This document shows positions 19,586 to 28,765 of a DNA stretch of 64,000 bases, one piece after another. The number at the start of each line of letters is the position of its first letter. Positions within the stretch are counted from its first letter, which is position 1. The translations under genes and the position numbers were made by a program. This DNA is from CAWAMR01 sp963783095 (lineage in GTDB: Bacteria; Planctomycetota; Planctomycetia; Gemmatales; Gemmataceae), in contig CAWAMR010000002.1 of NCBI GenBank assembly GCA_963783095.1, forward strand, positions 248,001 to 312,000, in the 5' to 3' direction. The notes beneath the pieces are model-generated. The model saw only the letters and a program-made list of their open reading frames with translations, ran no database searches and was not told the DNA's origin.

Positions 19586-22022
19586 ATGCCAAGACTGAAA
19601 TACTCGTTGATTCCCGTCGTTGCGTTGACGCTAGCTCTCACTTTGGGAACAGCCCGGGGAGAGGCTCCGCTCACAGCGCTCAATGTCTATCCCGCCGACA
19701 TCAACCTGGAAACTTCGCGCGACCGGCAATCGTTCGTCGTGCAGGCGACCTTTGCCGATGGTCTGACGCGCGATGTCACCGCCGAGGCGAAGACCACCTT
19801 CGCTCACCCCAATATGGTGAAACTCGAAGGCAATGTCGTCAAGCCGCTCACCGATGGCACGACGGACATGCGGATCGAATGGGGTGGCAAGACCCTGGTT
19901 GTTCCCGTCAAGGTCAAGGAGGCGAAAGTCGAGCGCCCGATCAGTTTCAAACTCGATGTCATGCCGGTTTTCATGCGCGCAGGCTGCAACGCCGGCTCCT
20001 GTCACGGAGCTGCCCGCGGTAAAGATGGGTTCCGAATATCGTTGTTCGGCTTCGATCCCGATGGCGATCACTATCGGCTCACCCGCGAAATCAATGGTCG
20101 GCGCATCAACCTGGCGTTGCCCGCCGAGGGCTTGCTGATGGAAAAGGCCGCCGGCAAGGTTCCTCACACCGGCGGTGCTCGGATCAAGGAAGGCGATGAA
20201 TATTGGAACGCGCTCATCCGCTGGCATGAGGCCGGTGTTCCTCTCGACCCGCCCACGATCGCAACGCCGACGTCACTGGAGATTTATCCCAAAAGCGCGG
20301 TTCTCGACGGCAAGGGAAGCACCCAACGTCTGACGGTTCGCGCCAAGTATAGCGATGGGTCCGACCGGGATGTGACCAATCTCGCGCTCTTCTTGACCAA
20401 CAACGCCAACTCCGCAAAGGTTAATCCCGATGGCGTCGTCACTGCGGGTGAGCGCGGCGAAGTCTTTGTCATGGCCCGGTTCGCCACCTTCACGGTCGGT
20501 TCGCCGTTCATCGTGTTGCCCAAGGGTGTACAATTCCAATTTCCCAACGTGCCCGAGAACAACTACATCGATAAGCTCGTCAACGATAAGTTGAAAAAAT
20601 TGCGCATCGCTCCGTCCGAACTTTGCAGCGATGAAGCCTTTCTGCGCCGGGTCTATATCGATGTGATCGGTCAACTGCCAGCGCTCGAGGAATACGATCG
20701 CTTCATGAAAGATGCTGCTCCGAATCAACGCGAGAAACTGGTCGATGAATTGTTGAATCGAAAAGAGTTCGCGGAAATGTGGGTGATGAAGTGGGCAGAG
20801 TTATTGCAAATTCGTTCCAGCAATCAGGTGAGCTACAAGGCCACCTTGCTCTATTACAACTGGCTGCAAGATAAAGTTGCCCGCAACGTGCCGGTAAATG
20901 AATGGGTGCAAGAATTGCTCGGTGCCGCTGGTGGAACTTTCAAGAATCCTGCAACCAACTATTATCAAAATGAAACCGACATCTTGAAGATTTCGGAAAA
21001 CGTCGCTCAGGTCTTCATGGGCATGCGGATTCAATGTTCCCAGTGCCACAATCATCCCTTCGACCGCTGGACCATGAACGACTACTACGGCTTCGCCGCC
21101 TTCTTTAGCCAGATTGGCCGCAAGGGCACCGACGATCCGCGCGAAGTGATCGTCTTCAATAGTGGTGGCGGCGATGTTCGGCATCCGCTCGGCGGCCGGG
21201 TCATGAAGCCGAAGTTTCTCGGTGGTGCAGAACCCGACGTGGCAGGCAAGGATCGGCGGCAAGTGATGGCGCAGTGGCTGGCTTCACCGGACAATCCCTA
21301 TTTTGCCACCAACCTCTCGAACATTGTCTGGGCGCATTTCTTCGGCCAGGGCATCATCAATGAAGTCGATGATGTGCGGATCAGCAACCCCGCCTCCAAC
21401 GGCGAATTGCTGGCCGAAATGGGCAAGAAGTTCACCGAATACAAGTATGACTTCAAGAAACTGGTCCGCGATATTTGCTTGTCGCGCACCTATCAACTTT
21501 CCACGATCGCCAACCCATCGAATGAAGGCGATACACGCAACTTCGCTCGCGGCGCGGTTCGCCGAATTCGCGCGCGAGACGATGCTCGATTGCATCTCTC
21601 AGGTGACGGAGACCAAGAACAAGTTCCCTGGTTTGCCGCTGGGCGCTCGTGCAGTGCAGATCGCTGATGGGAATGTCTCCACCTATTTCTTGACGACGTT
21701 TGGCCGGGCGACGCGCGAGACGGTCTGTTCGTGCGAGGTGAAACTGGAGCCGACCCTGTCGCAATCGCTGCACATGCTCAATGGCGATGCGACCACGCAG
21801 CGAATTCGAGCGGGTGGATTGATCAATCGTCGCCTCGCGGAAAAGAAACCGCCGGAACTCATCATTGAAGAGCTATATGTTCGCTCGATCGCCCGCAAAC
21901 CGAGTCCGAAGGAAATGGGAGCGCTGAGCAAAGCGGTGTTTGCGGAGCCGGATAAGGTGAAGGCGCTGGAAGATGTGTTCTGGGCGCTGCTGAATACACG
22001 AGAGTTTTTGTTCAACCACTAA
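19586..22022 (+). CDS. DUF1549/DUF1553 surface protein with Big2-like domains (one frameshift)
   Basis: This is an exported planctomycete protein of about 812 codons. A signal peptide (YSLIPVVALTLALTLGTARG) is followed by a bacterial Ig-like region (LTALNVYPADINLETSRDRQ) and a heme-like cysteine block GCNAGSCHG. A second Ig-like repeat comes next, then DUF1549 (IAPSELCSDEAFLRRVYIDV) and DUF1553 (QCSQCHNHPFDRW; SPDNPYFATNLSNIVWAHFF). Near 21573 a CGCGCGCG run has one base too many. The C-terminus continues in another frame (ETMLDCISQVTETKNKFPGL through REFLFNH) to the TAA at 22020-22022. It probably works with the DUF1501 protein. The longer upstream reading frame overlaps the small gene before it and lacks homology. 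Confidence 0.9.
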
Positions 22023-22044
22023 TTGAATGGCAAGGAAGAATTAT

Positions 22045-22156
22045 TAACCACAGAGTCACAGAGAAGACAAAGACCAGAACAAGGAACAAGATTGATTCCT
22101 TGTACTTCATTTTCGATTTATGTTTCTTCTCTGTGTGCTCTGTGACTCTGTGGTTA
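22045..22156. repeat. Intergenic inverted repeat, CCACAGAGTCACAGAG family, copy 2
   Basis: Arms 22045-22063 and 22138-22156 are perfectly complementary over 19 bp, with looser pairing inside and a second small hairpin (AAGGAA / TTCCTT) in the loop. It lies between the DUF1553 gene and a small hypothetical gene. Confidence 0.92.
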
Positions 22157-22193
22157 GTAATTCCGTTATTGTTCAGACTTTGCGAGAAAACCG

Positions 22194-22451
22194 ATGACTG
22201 CCGAACAATTTCGACAAACGCGAGAAGCTAACCCTTTTCATCCTTTTACCATTCATCTCGCAGACGGACGGAGTTGGCGAGTGCCCCATCGTGACTTTGT
22301 TTCCCAAACTCCTGGTGGTCGAACGATCCTCGTTGACACCGGCGATGAGGCTTTCAGTATCGTTGATTTGTATTTGGTAACGGAATTGGAGATTGAACCT
22401 TTACCCGAGAAAGCTCCACAGAACACGAATGGCCCAACTCCCACAGTGTGA
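22194..22451 (+). CDS. Small hypothetical protein (PFHPFTIHLADGR family)
   Basis: This is an 85-residue protein of unknown function. The core AEQFRQTREANPFHPFTIHL followed by ADGRSWRVPHRD resembles the 80-residue protein encoded at 34698-34940 (VPFRPFVLSMENGDRVTIGH). The two appear to be distant members of one small family. It ends shortly before the cytochrome/WD40 gene and may be co-transcribed with it. Confidence 0.7.
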   Translation: MTAEQFRQTREANPFHPFTIHLADGRSWRVPHRDFVSQTPGGRTILVDTGDEAFSIVDLYLVTELEIEPLPEKAPQNTNGPTPTV

Positions 22452-22488
22452 CTTTTCGATTGGTCTTTTTTTTCGGCGAGGTAGCGTG

Positions 22489-24543
22489 ATGATTCGGCGT
22501 TCGACTTCTTTGTTTTCTCTATGCGTTCTGTCTCTTTTCGGCGGCCAAGCGATCGCCGCCGAGCCGAAGGGCAAAATCACCTACGATCAGCACGTTTTGC
22601 CGTTGCTCAAGGACAAATGCCTCTCATGTCACAATGCCGATAAAACCAAGGGCGGATTGGACCTCGCCAGTTACGTTAAGGTGATGCAAGGCGGCGCATC
22701 GGGGCCCGTTCTGAAACCGGGCGATCCCGATGGCTCGCGGCTCTTCAAAGTCGTGGCCCATTTGGAAGAGCCTTTCATGCCGCCGGATTCGCCGGTCATT
22801 GCCAAGGATTCGCTCGATACCATTCGAGGCTGGATTCAACAGGGCGCTCTCGAAAACGCCGGCAGTAAGCCCGCTGCGATCAAGCCGAAGATGGAAGTGG
22901 CTCTGAACTCCATCAAACGCGGCAAGCCCGACGTCGTGCCGATGCCGAAGGTGGCGCTTCGCAAAGATCCGATCGTTTCTACCTCCAAAGCTAATGCCGT
23001 TATCGCGCTCGCCGCCAGTCCCTGGGCTCCGCTGTTGGCCGTGGGCGGGCAGAAACAGATTCTTCTCTTTCACGGCGACACCATGGAATTACTCGGCGTG
23101 TTGCCGTTCCATCCCGGTACGCCAACCGTCCTGAAGTTTAGCCGAAATGGGAGCTTGCTGCTCGCGGGTGGTGGGCGCGGTGGACATTCGGGCAAGGTCG
23201 TCGTTTACAACGTCCAAACAGGTGAGCAGATCATCGAAGTGGGCAATGAACTCAATGCGGTTCTCGCAGCGGATATTTCTGCGGACCAGACAATGATTGC
23301 TCTGGGCAGTCCCAACAAGATGATTCGCATCTATGCCACCAAAGACGGCTCCCTGATTCGTGAAATCAAGAAGCATACCGACTGGATTTGCACGCTGGAA
23401 TTCAGCCCGGATGCCGTCTTGTTGGCAACGGGCGATCGAAGCGGCGGTTTGATGGTGTGGGAATCGAACACGGGCCGGGAGTTCTATAACTTGCGTGGAC
23501 ATACGGCCGGGATCATGGAAGTGAGTTGGCGCGACGATTCTAACGTCCTCGCATCGTGCAGCGAAGATAGCACGATTAAACTCTGGGAGATGGAGAACGG
23601 CAACCAGATCAAGAACTGGGGCTGTCACGGCGGTGGAGCACAATCGGTGCGGTTTGGCCACGATAACAGGCTCGTCAGCACGGGCCGGGATCGGATAACG
23701 AAAATCTGGGATCAAAACGGAACCAATACGAAAGCCTTCCCGGCCCACGCTGACCTTGCGCTGCGCGCAGCGTTCAATCACGATAATAGCAAGGTTTATT
23801 CCGGCGATTGGACCGGAGCGGTTCTGGCTTACGCCGCAGCGGATGCGAAACTGCTGGCCCAGGCAACCACGAATCCACCCAATGTCGCCCAGCAACTCAC
23901 AGCTGCAACGCAGAATTTAGCTGCCAAGCAAGCGGCATTCGATCAGGCCAATGCCGCCTATGTCCCGGCCAATGCCAAGGCGCAGCAAACAGCAGCAGAG
24001 CTTGCGCCCGCTCAAAAACTCCTGACGATCGCCAGCGATGCCTCGAACGCAACGATCGCGTCGGCAGCTCCCCTGAAGGCGGCTCTGGACAAAGCATCTG
24101 CGGATCTGTCCGCAACAACTCCGAAGGTACAGGCCGCGACGGTGAAGGCATCGGCGTTGGCCGAAGCGTATACCAAAATCAAGACAGCAGCTGATGCCAA
24201 CAAGATCAACGCCGATTTGCTGTTGGCTGCCAATATGGCCAAAACCGCAGCAGATGCAGCAGCGGCGGAACTGGCCGCAGTGCAAAAAGCGATGACTGCG
24301 GCCCAGGCAGCAGTCAATGCAGCGCAGTTGAAATATCAGCCGGCTGCAATCGGCATCGCAGAAGCGCAGGCAGCGTTGAAACTGGCTACCGAAATTGCCG
24401 CGCCGAAGCAGGCCGCTGCCAAGGCCGCTGCTGCGGTTGTTGTGCCGCTCAAAGCAGCGGTGGACAAGGCGACGACCGAGTTGACGACGGCCAAAGCTCA
24501 GGTCGAGAAGCTGAAGGCGGCCACCCTGCCTGCGAAGAAGTGA
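22489..24543 (+). CDS. Planctomycete cytochrome c (PSCyt1) - WD40 protein with Ala-rich tail
   Basis: This is an exported protein of 684 residues. A signal peptide (SLFSLCVLSLFGGQAIAAEP) is followed by a planctomycete-type cytochrome c domain with one heme site (LLKDKCLSCHNADKTKGGLD). WD40-type repeats run from about residue 165 to 450 (IREIKKHTDWICTLEFSPDA, NLRGHTAGIMEVSWRDDSNV). The last 200 residues are a low-complexity, Ala/Lys/Gln-rich helical region that may be a coiled-coil or wall-spanning stalk. The ATG at 22489 follows a GTG at 22486, so either could start. It forms the end of the DUF1501/DUF1553 cluster. Confidence 0.9.
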   Translation: MIRRSTSLFSLCVLSLFGGQAIAAEPKGKITYDQHVLPLLKDKCLSCHNADKTKGGLDLASYVKVMQGGASGPVLKPGDPDGSRLFKVVAHLEEPFMPPDSPVIAKDSLDTIRGWIQQGALENAGSKPAAIKPKMEVALNSIKRGKPDVVPMPKVALRKDPIVSTSKANAVIALAASPWAPLLAVGGQKQILLFHGDTMELLGVLPFHPGTPTVLKFSRNGSLLLAGGGRGGHSGKVVVYNVQTGEQIIEVGNELNAVLAADISADQTMIALGSPNKMIRIYATKDGSLIREIKKHTDWICTLEFSPDAVLLATGDRSGGLMVWESNTGREFYNLRGHTAGIMEVSWRDDSNVLASCSEDSTIKLWEMENGNQIKNWGCHGGGAQSVRFGHDNRLVSTGRDRITKIWDQNGTNTKAFPAHADLALRAAFNHDNSKVYSGDWTGAVLAYAAADAKLLAQATTNPPNVAQQLTAATQNLAAKQAAFDQANAAYVPANAKAQQTAAELAPAQKLLTIASDASNATIASAAPLKAALDKASADLSATTPKVQAATVKASALAEAYTKIKTAADANKINADLLLAANMAKTAADAAAAELAAVQKAMTAAQAAVNAAQLKYQPAAIGIAEAQAALKLATEIAAPKQAAAKAAAAVVVPLKAAVDKATTELTTAKAQVEKLKAATLPAKK

Positions 24544-24635
24544 GACCAAATGTTGCCGGGGGTTGAGCGTCCGCTACACTCGCGTGGCCGGCACGCATTT
24601 CCGACTGGGTGAAGATCAAGGAGGTAATGAGTGTC

Positions 24636-25556
24636 ATGCGGAACGATATTGAGCTCAAAGCTCCCTTGCTCGTCGCCGCGTGGCCCGGCATTGGCCACGT
24701 GGCCATGACGGCTGGATACTTCCTGGTATCGAAACTGCAAATGCACGCGATCGCCGCGCCGGGCACGATGCGTCTTTTCGACCTGGAATATGTTCTGGTC
24801 AAGGACGGGAAAGTCCTGCCGCTGGAACCTCCGCGCGATCGTTTCTATCTGTGGCAAGACCCAAAGCATAAACATGATATTCTCGTCTTTCTGGCTGAAA
24901 CTGTGCCGGCCATCGGCATGAATCGCTTTTGCCGGAAACTCGTCCGATGGGCGAGCCAACAGGGTGTCGAACGAATATTCACCTTCTCGGCCATCGCAAC
25001 GCCGATGCACCATAGGGACCGTCCGCACGTTTATGTCGCCGCCACCACGGAATATGCGGACTTGCCGGAGTGGCAGCGCCTCGAATTGGCACCGCTGCCG
25101 CAAGGAAAAATCGACGGGCCCAGCGGCGTGCTCCTTGGCACCGCCGCACAGGTCGGTCTGCCGGGTGTCTGTTTGCTGGCGGAGATTCCCTCCTTCTTCA
25201 GCAAGCTGGCCTTTCCCGGAGCGTCCCAGGCCGTCCTCGAGGTCTTTGCCCAGATCGCCCGCATTCCGCTCGAATTCCAAGAACTGCAGGCGGCCGATGA
25301 GGCGCTTGCCGAATTGCTCGAAGAGGCGGAACAAAAGTCGAACACGCCGTACGCGGCCGAACTGGAAGAAACCTGCCAGTCGTCGCAGCCGCGGATCCTC
25401 CAATCCGCCGATGTGGAGCGGATCGAGACGCTGTTTCGCCAAGCCAAAAGGGATCGAACCAAGGCGTTTCATCTCAAGCAGGAACTAGATCGGCTGGGAG
25501 CATTCAAGGACTTTGAAGATCGTTTTCTGGATCTTTTCAAGAAGGTTGACGAATGA
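24636..25556 (+). CDS. PAC2 family protein
   Basis: This is a roughly 306-residue member of the PAC2 (proteasome assembly chaperone-like) family. The N-terminal pattern IELKAPLLVAAWPGIGHVAM and the central GPSGVLLGTAAQVGLPGVCL with LAEIPSFFSKLAFPG are typical. Bacterial members have no settled function. The C-terminus is acidic and helical. The RBS AAGGAGG at 24618-24624 fits the ATG at 24636 better than the ATG at 24627, which it almost touches. The stretch 25557-25859 contains only a possible -10 box (TAGAAT, 25715-25720) and no gene. Confidence 0.85.
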   Translation: MRNDIELKAPLLVAAWPGIGHVAMTAGYFLVSKLQMHAIAAPGTMRLFDLEYVLVKDGKVLPLEPPRDRFYLWQDPKHKHDILVFLAETVPAIGMNRFCRKLVRWASQQGVERIFTFSAIATPMHHRDRPHVYVAATTEYADLPEWQRLELAPLPQGKIDGPSGVLLGTAAQVGLPGVCLLAEIPSFFSKLAFPGASQAVLEVFAQIARIPLEFQELQAADEALAELLEEAEQKSNTPYAAELEETCQSSQPRILQSADVERIETLFRQAKRDRTKAFHLKQELDRLGAFKDFEDRFLDLFKKVDE

Positions 25557-25859
25557 TATTCGGTAAAACGCAGGCAGGGCCGAACTACGGTACCTGCCGG
25601 CTTTGGGACTCGCGGACAGGGCAAGAGCTGAAGAAGGTATCGATCTCACCACCATGACGGTCGAATTTGGGAAAAAGCCAAGAAATCCTCTGGCCAAACT
25701 GTACAAAATTTTGCTAGAATCACTTTCGCTCGCTGATTGATCGATTCGTTCGAGAAGGCCAAATCCGTTCTGTTTGCTTTTCTGCATGATGCTCGCATTT
25801 AATACCTGAAAAACCAGGTTCGGCAGGACCGCGCCGCACTTTTATTTGGAGACTTTCTG

Positions 25860-26338
25860 ATGTCAGTCAAAGCCATTCCTGAAGGTTACTACACTGTAAC
25901 GCCGTACCTGATTGTCAAGGATCCGGCGCGGCCATCGACTTCTACACAAAGGCGTTCGGAGCCACGGAAATCTGTCGATTTCCCGACCCCAGCGGCAACA
26001 TCGTTCATGCCGAGATTCAGATCGGTAATTCCCGAATCATGATGGGCATGGAGTGTCCGGCGATGGGAGCCAAGGGCCCCGAAACACTGGGCGGCTCACC
26101 CGTCGGCATCATGCTCTACGTCGAGGACGTCGATACCAGCTATCCGCAAGCCATCGCCGCCGGCGGGAAAGAAGTTCGGCCACTCACCGACCAGTTCTAC
26201 GGCGACCGCTCCGGAACCTTGACCGATCCCTTTGGACATAACTGGACCATAAGTACTCACAAAGAGGATGTATCGGTCGAGGAAATGGCAAAACGGATGA
26301 GTGAGATAATGGCCAAGCGGGCACAGACTGCCGCATAA
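25860..26338 (+). CDS. VOC (glyoxalase/bleomycin-resistance) family protein (one frameshift)
   Basis: This is a metal-dependent VOC-fold protein of about 159 residues, similar to PhnB/YdcG-like glyoxalase homologues. The N-terminus VTPYLIVKD is in the first frame. After one missing base near 25930 (GCGCGG run) the second frame gives DFYTKAFGATEICRFPDPSG, then NSRIMMGMECPAMGAKGPET and FYGDRSGTLTDPFGHNWTIS. The final helix (EEMAKRMSEIMAKRAQTAA) is typical of these proteins. The catalytic role is unknown. Confidence 0.87.
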
Positions 26339-26472
26339 AGTGAATTCCGGGTAGTGCAATTCATCGCACCGTTCCTAAAGTGTCCGTTTCGATTCAGCAA
26401 GATGCCGCCCTGTTTCCGCCCGCGTTCGGCAGAAACAGGGTTATCTTTTTCCCAAAGCAGAAAGAATTCTCC

Positions 26473-26796
26473 ATGATCGTCACGACCGGCAACGAGGTTG
26501 AAGGATGCACCATCACGAGCTATCTCGGCATCGTTCGGGGGATCGTGGTGAGGTCGCCGAGTATTTCGCAGGGGTTTTTCGGCGGGTTGAAGCGCCTCGT
26601 CGGCGGGAATATCGAGTCGTATGCCAAGGTTTGCGAAAAGGCACGAGAAGATGCCTATCAACGAATGGTCGAGCACGCTCAGGAGCGAGGCGCGGATGCG
26701 GTGATCGCCATGCGTTACGATGCGACTGAATTTGGAGAAAGCGTCACTGAAGTGCTGGCCTACGGTACCGCAGTCAAAGTTAGGCGAGCGGAGTAG
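26473..26796 (+). CDS. YbjQ family (heavy-metal-binding-domain-like) protein
   Basis: This is a 107-residue protein matching the YbjQ/UPF0145 family: EVEGCTITSYLGIVRGIVVR, then a helix ending in AYQRMVEHAQERGADAVIAM and a final strand VLAYGTAVKVRR. These proteins form pentamers of uncertain function. The gene ends in TAG, followed two codons later by an in-frame TGA. Confidence 0.92.
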   Translation: MIVTTGNEVEGCTITSYLGIVRGIVVRSPSISQGFFGGLKRLVGGNIESYAKVCEKAREDAYQRMVEHAQERGADAVIAMRYDATEFGESVTEVLAYGTAVKVRRAE

Positions 26797-26801
26797 GCGA
26801 T

Positions 26802-27356
26802 ATGAAATATCCAGTCGCGTGTGAGTGCGGTGCGACGCATCAGGTTTCCGGCGGGGACGCCGGGACGACACTAAGCTGCACTTGTGGTCGGAAATTCGAT
26901 ATTCCCCCATTGCACATACTTCGTAGTGAAGCAGGGCAGGCAACGATCGCTCCAGAAATCGTTGTTGAGTCCTTACTCGCCGAGGGGCGACTTCCCGAGG
27001 AACCTGATTGTCTTGGTTGCCACGCACGTACCGACAATATTTGCCATGTCGATTTAGTTTGTGAGCGGATGTATGTGCGAAAACAGTATCCACACTGGAT
27101 CTGGTTTGTTTTGACCGGAGGGTTACTGTTCACAAGGCTATTCCGGCTGATGATTTTGGACAAGTTGCAAGAACCGGACGATCGAATAAAGCTGCAGGGA
27201 CGAGATGTCCGCTTTCGGCTTCCTTTGCGATTATGTAATATTTGTTCTACCAATCTTGGTCGATCAACGGTGAAGGAAATGCTCTGTCGTGTAGATGTCT
27301 ACAACCAGTTACTGACCAAGTATCCGCATTCCGAAATCGCGATCGGGAAGGGGTAA
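26802..27356 (+). CDS. Zinc-ribbon-type hypothetical protein, first tandem copy
   Basis: This is a 184-residue protein with several Cys pairs suggestive of zinc sites: CECGATHQVSGGDAGTTLSC then CGR at the N-terminus, CLGCHARTDNIC in the middle, and LPLRLCNIC near the C-terminus. A central hydrophobic stretch (WIWFVLTGGLLFTRLF) may be a membrane segment. The next gene encodes a clear paralogue, so this is a tandem duplication. Function is not recognised. Confidence 0.75.
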   Translation: MKYPVACECGATHQVSGGDAGTTLSCTCGRKFDIPPLHILRSEAGQATIAPEIVVESLLAEGRLPEEPDCLGCHARTDNICHVDLVCERMYVRKQYPHWIWFVLTGGLLFTRLFRLMILDKLQEPDDRIKLQGRDVRFRLPLRLCNICSTNLGRSTVKEMLCRVDVYNQLLTKYPHSEIAIGKG

Positions 27357-27377
27357 ACCCAGACGTCCAGGTGAAAC

Positions 27378-27905
27378 ATGATGTATCCAGTCACATGTGA
27401 GTGTGGTACTATCCGCCAGGTCTCTGGGACCGATGCGGGGACTACCTATCGCTGCAAGTGTGGCCGAGAGATTGACATTCCCGCACTTCACATTCTGCGC
27501 AGACAATCGGGAGAATCCTTCAATTCGCCGGAACTAACGATCGAGTTGTTGTTGAAGGAAGGCAAACTGCCCGACGGAAAGCAGTGCGTCAAGTGTTCAA
27601 CCATCACGGACCATATCTGCCGGGTCGATGTCTTTTGCGAGAAAACCGAGTTAGCTCCTACTCCTGTCTCGACCGGCTGCTTTTTTTCTCTTTTGACCAT
27701 GTTTCTTCCGGTGAGGCTAAGAGAAGCAACTTCGGAAACTCGTGTGATTGGCAGGGATCTGCGCTTTCGGCTCCCCTTGCGACTATGTCCTATCTGCGCG
27801 GCGATTCGCAGCCCGTCGATTGCGCTCGCAATGCTTCGTCGAGTTCCCGTCTACCGGCAGTTACTTGCAAAATATCCGGACTCTGAGATTGTAATCGTAA
27901 ACTAG
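27378..27905 (+). CDS. Zinc-ribbon-type hypothetical protein, second tandem copy
   Basis: This is a 175-residue paralogue of the preceding protein, with the same layout: CECGTIRQVSGTDAGTTYRC then CGR, CVKCSTITDHIC, a hydrophobic middle (GCFFSLLTMFLPV), and LPLRLCPIC. The copies share the ending pattern QLLxKYPxSEI. The stop is the tandem TAG TGA. Function is unknown. Confidence 0.75.
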   Translation: MMYPVTCECGTIRQVSGTDAGTTYRCKCGREIDIPALHILRRQSGESFNSPELTIELLLKEGKLPDGKQCVKCSTITDHICRVDVFCEKTELAPTPVSTGCFFSLLTMFLPVRLREATSETRVIGRDLRFRLPLRLCPICAAIRSPSIALAMLRRVPVYRQLLAKYPDSEIVIVN

Positions 27906-27927
27906 TGATTACTGGGGGCAAGCGAAG

Positions 27928-28446
27928 ATGACCATTGACAAATATTGGAAAAAGCTCGAAAAATGCGGATGGACCGAGTATTTGTCCGAAGCGGAGAAGA
28001 AAGAGTTCCATTCCCAGTTAAGGAAGAATCTCAAGAGCAAGACAGAAAAAGAACTGGCGTTTTTGGCCCTGGTTCAGTGGTGCTTTGAACCCTTGAGTCT
28101 TACAAATCCGGCAATCATTCGCTCGCTGGCGAAGTTCAAGCCGAAACTTTTTCATCCAACCCAGATCAAGGAAACAAAGGCTGGTCGGGATAGGGTGAAA
28201 GTGAGTTTTCTCCATAACGACGAGAAATATGAAACTACCTTCAATCTGGGCGACGAAATCGAAATCCTCGATCTGGCAAACCAGGTTCTCCAGAATACCA
28301 AGGTCAAGGAGCGATTCATCGTTCTTCCAGCTGTCGATGAATGGGTAAATCTTGTTTTCGTGCCGACCGATGTTTACGAGGCTGCGGTTAGGGAAAAACT
28401 CATCCCCAAGCAGGAAGACTTGATCGATATGGATGAGTACGAATGA
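27928..28446 (+). CDS. Hypothetical protein
   Basis: This is a 172-residue soluble protein with no family I recognise. It begins with a Lys-rich helical part (DKYWKKLEKCGWTEYLSEAE) and ends with an acidic tail (QEDLIDMDEYE). It lies 22 bases after the twin zinc-ribbon genes and may belong to their transcript. Confidence 0.6.
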   Translation: MTIDKYWKKLEKCGWTEYLSEAEKKEFHSQLRKNLKSKTEKELAFLALVQWCFEPLSLTNPAIIRSLAKFKPKLFHPTQIKETKAGRDRVKVSFLHNDEKYETTFNLGDEIEILDLANQVLQNTKVKERFIVLPAVDEWVNLVFVPTDVYEAAVREKLIPKQEDLIDMDEYE

Positions 28447-28497
28447 GCGATGGTTTTTCCTCCATCGTCCTGGTTGCTACCGCTTGCCCGTGCGCGA

Positions 28498-28644
28498 AGC
28501 CAGCCTGGCCTTCGGCATCGGCTGGATCCTCGCTGGCGCGTCGGGTTATCCGCGAGGCGACTGTTTCTCGTTACTGAGAACCGCAGATCGATCGATAACC
28601 CGACGCGCCAGCGAGGATCCAGCCGATGGCTTCGAGGCTGGGCT
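28498..28644. repeat. Long GC-rich intergenic inverted repeat
   Basis: Arms of about 52 bp (28498-28550 and 28593-28644) are nearly complementary, with a perfect core of over 30 bp (from ATCGGCTGG to GGGTTATC and its complement). The loop is about 42 bases. It fills most of the 318-base gap 28447-28765, where no gene is seen. The words differ from those of the other repeats in the window. Confidence 0.93.
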
Positions 28645-28765
28645 TGCGACAGCCGGAATCTCTCCTTTCTCCACGCGTACTCTGACAACTCAGCATCCCG
28701 GCGGTACTATGAAAAGGTCGGCCCGGTAGCATTGACTTGACCGTTCGCCATCTCGGAGACCAGGG

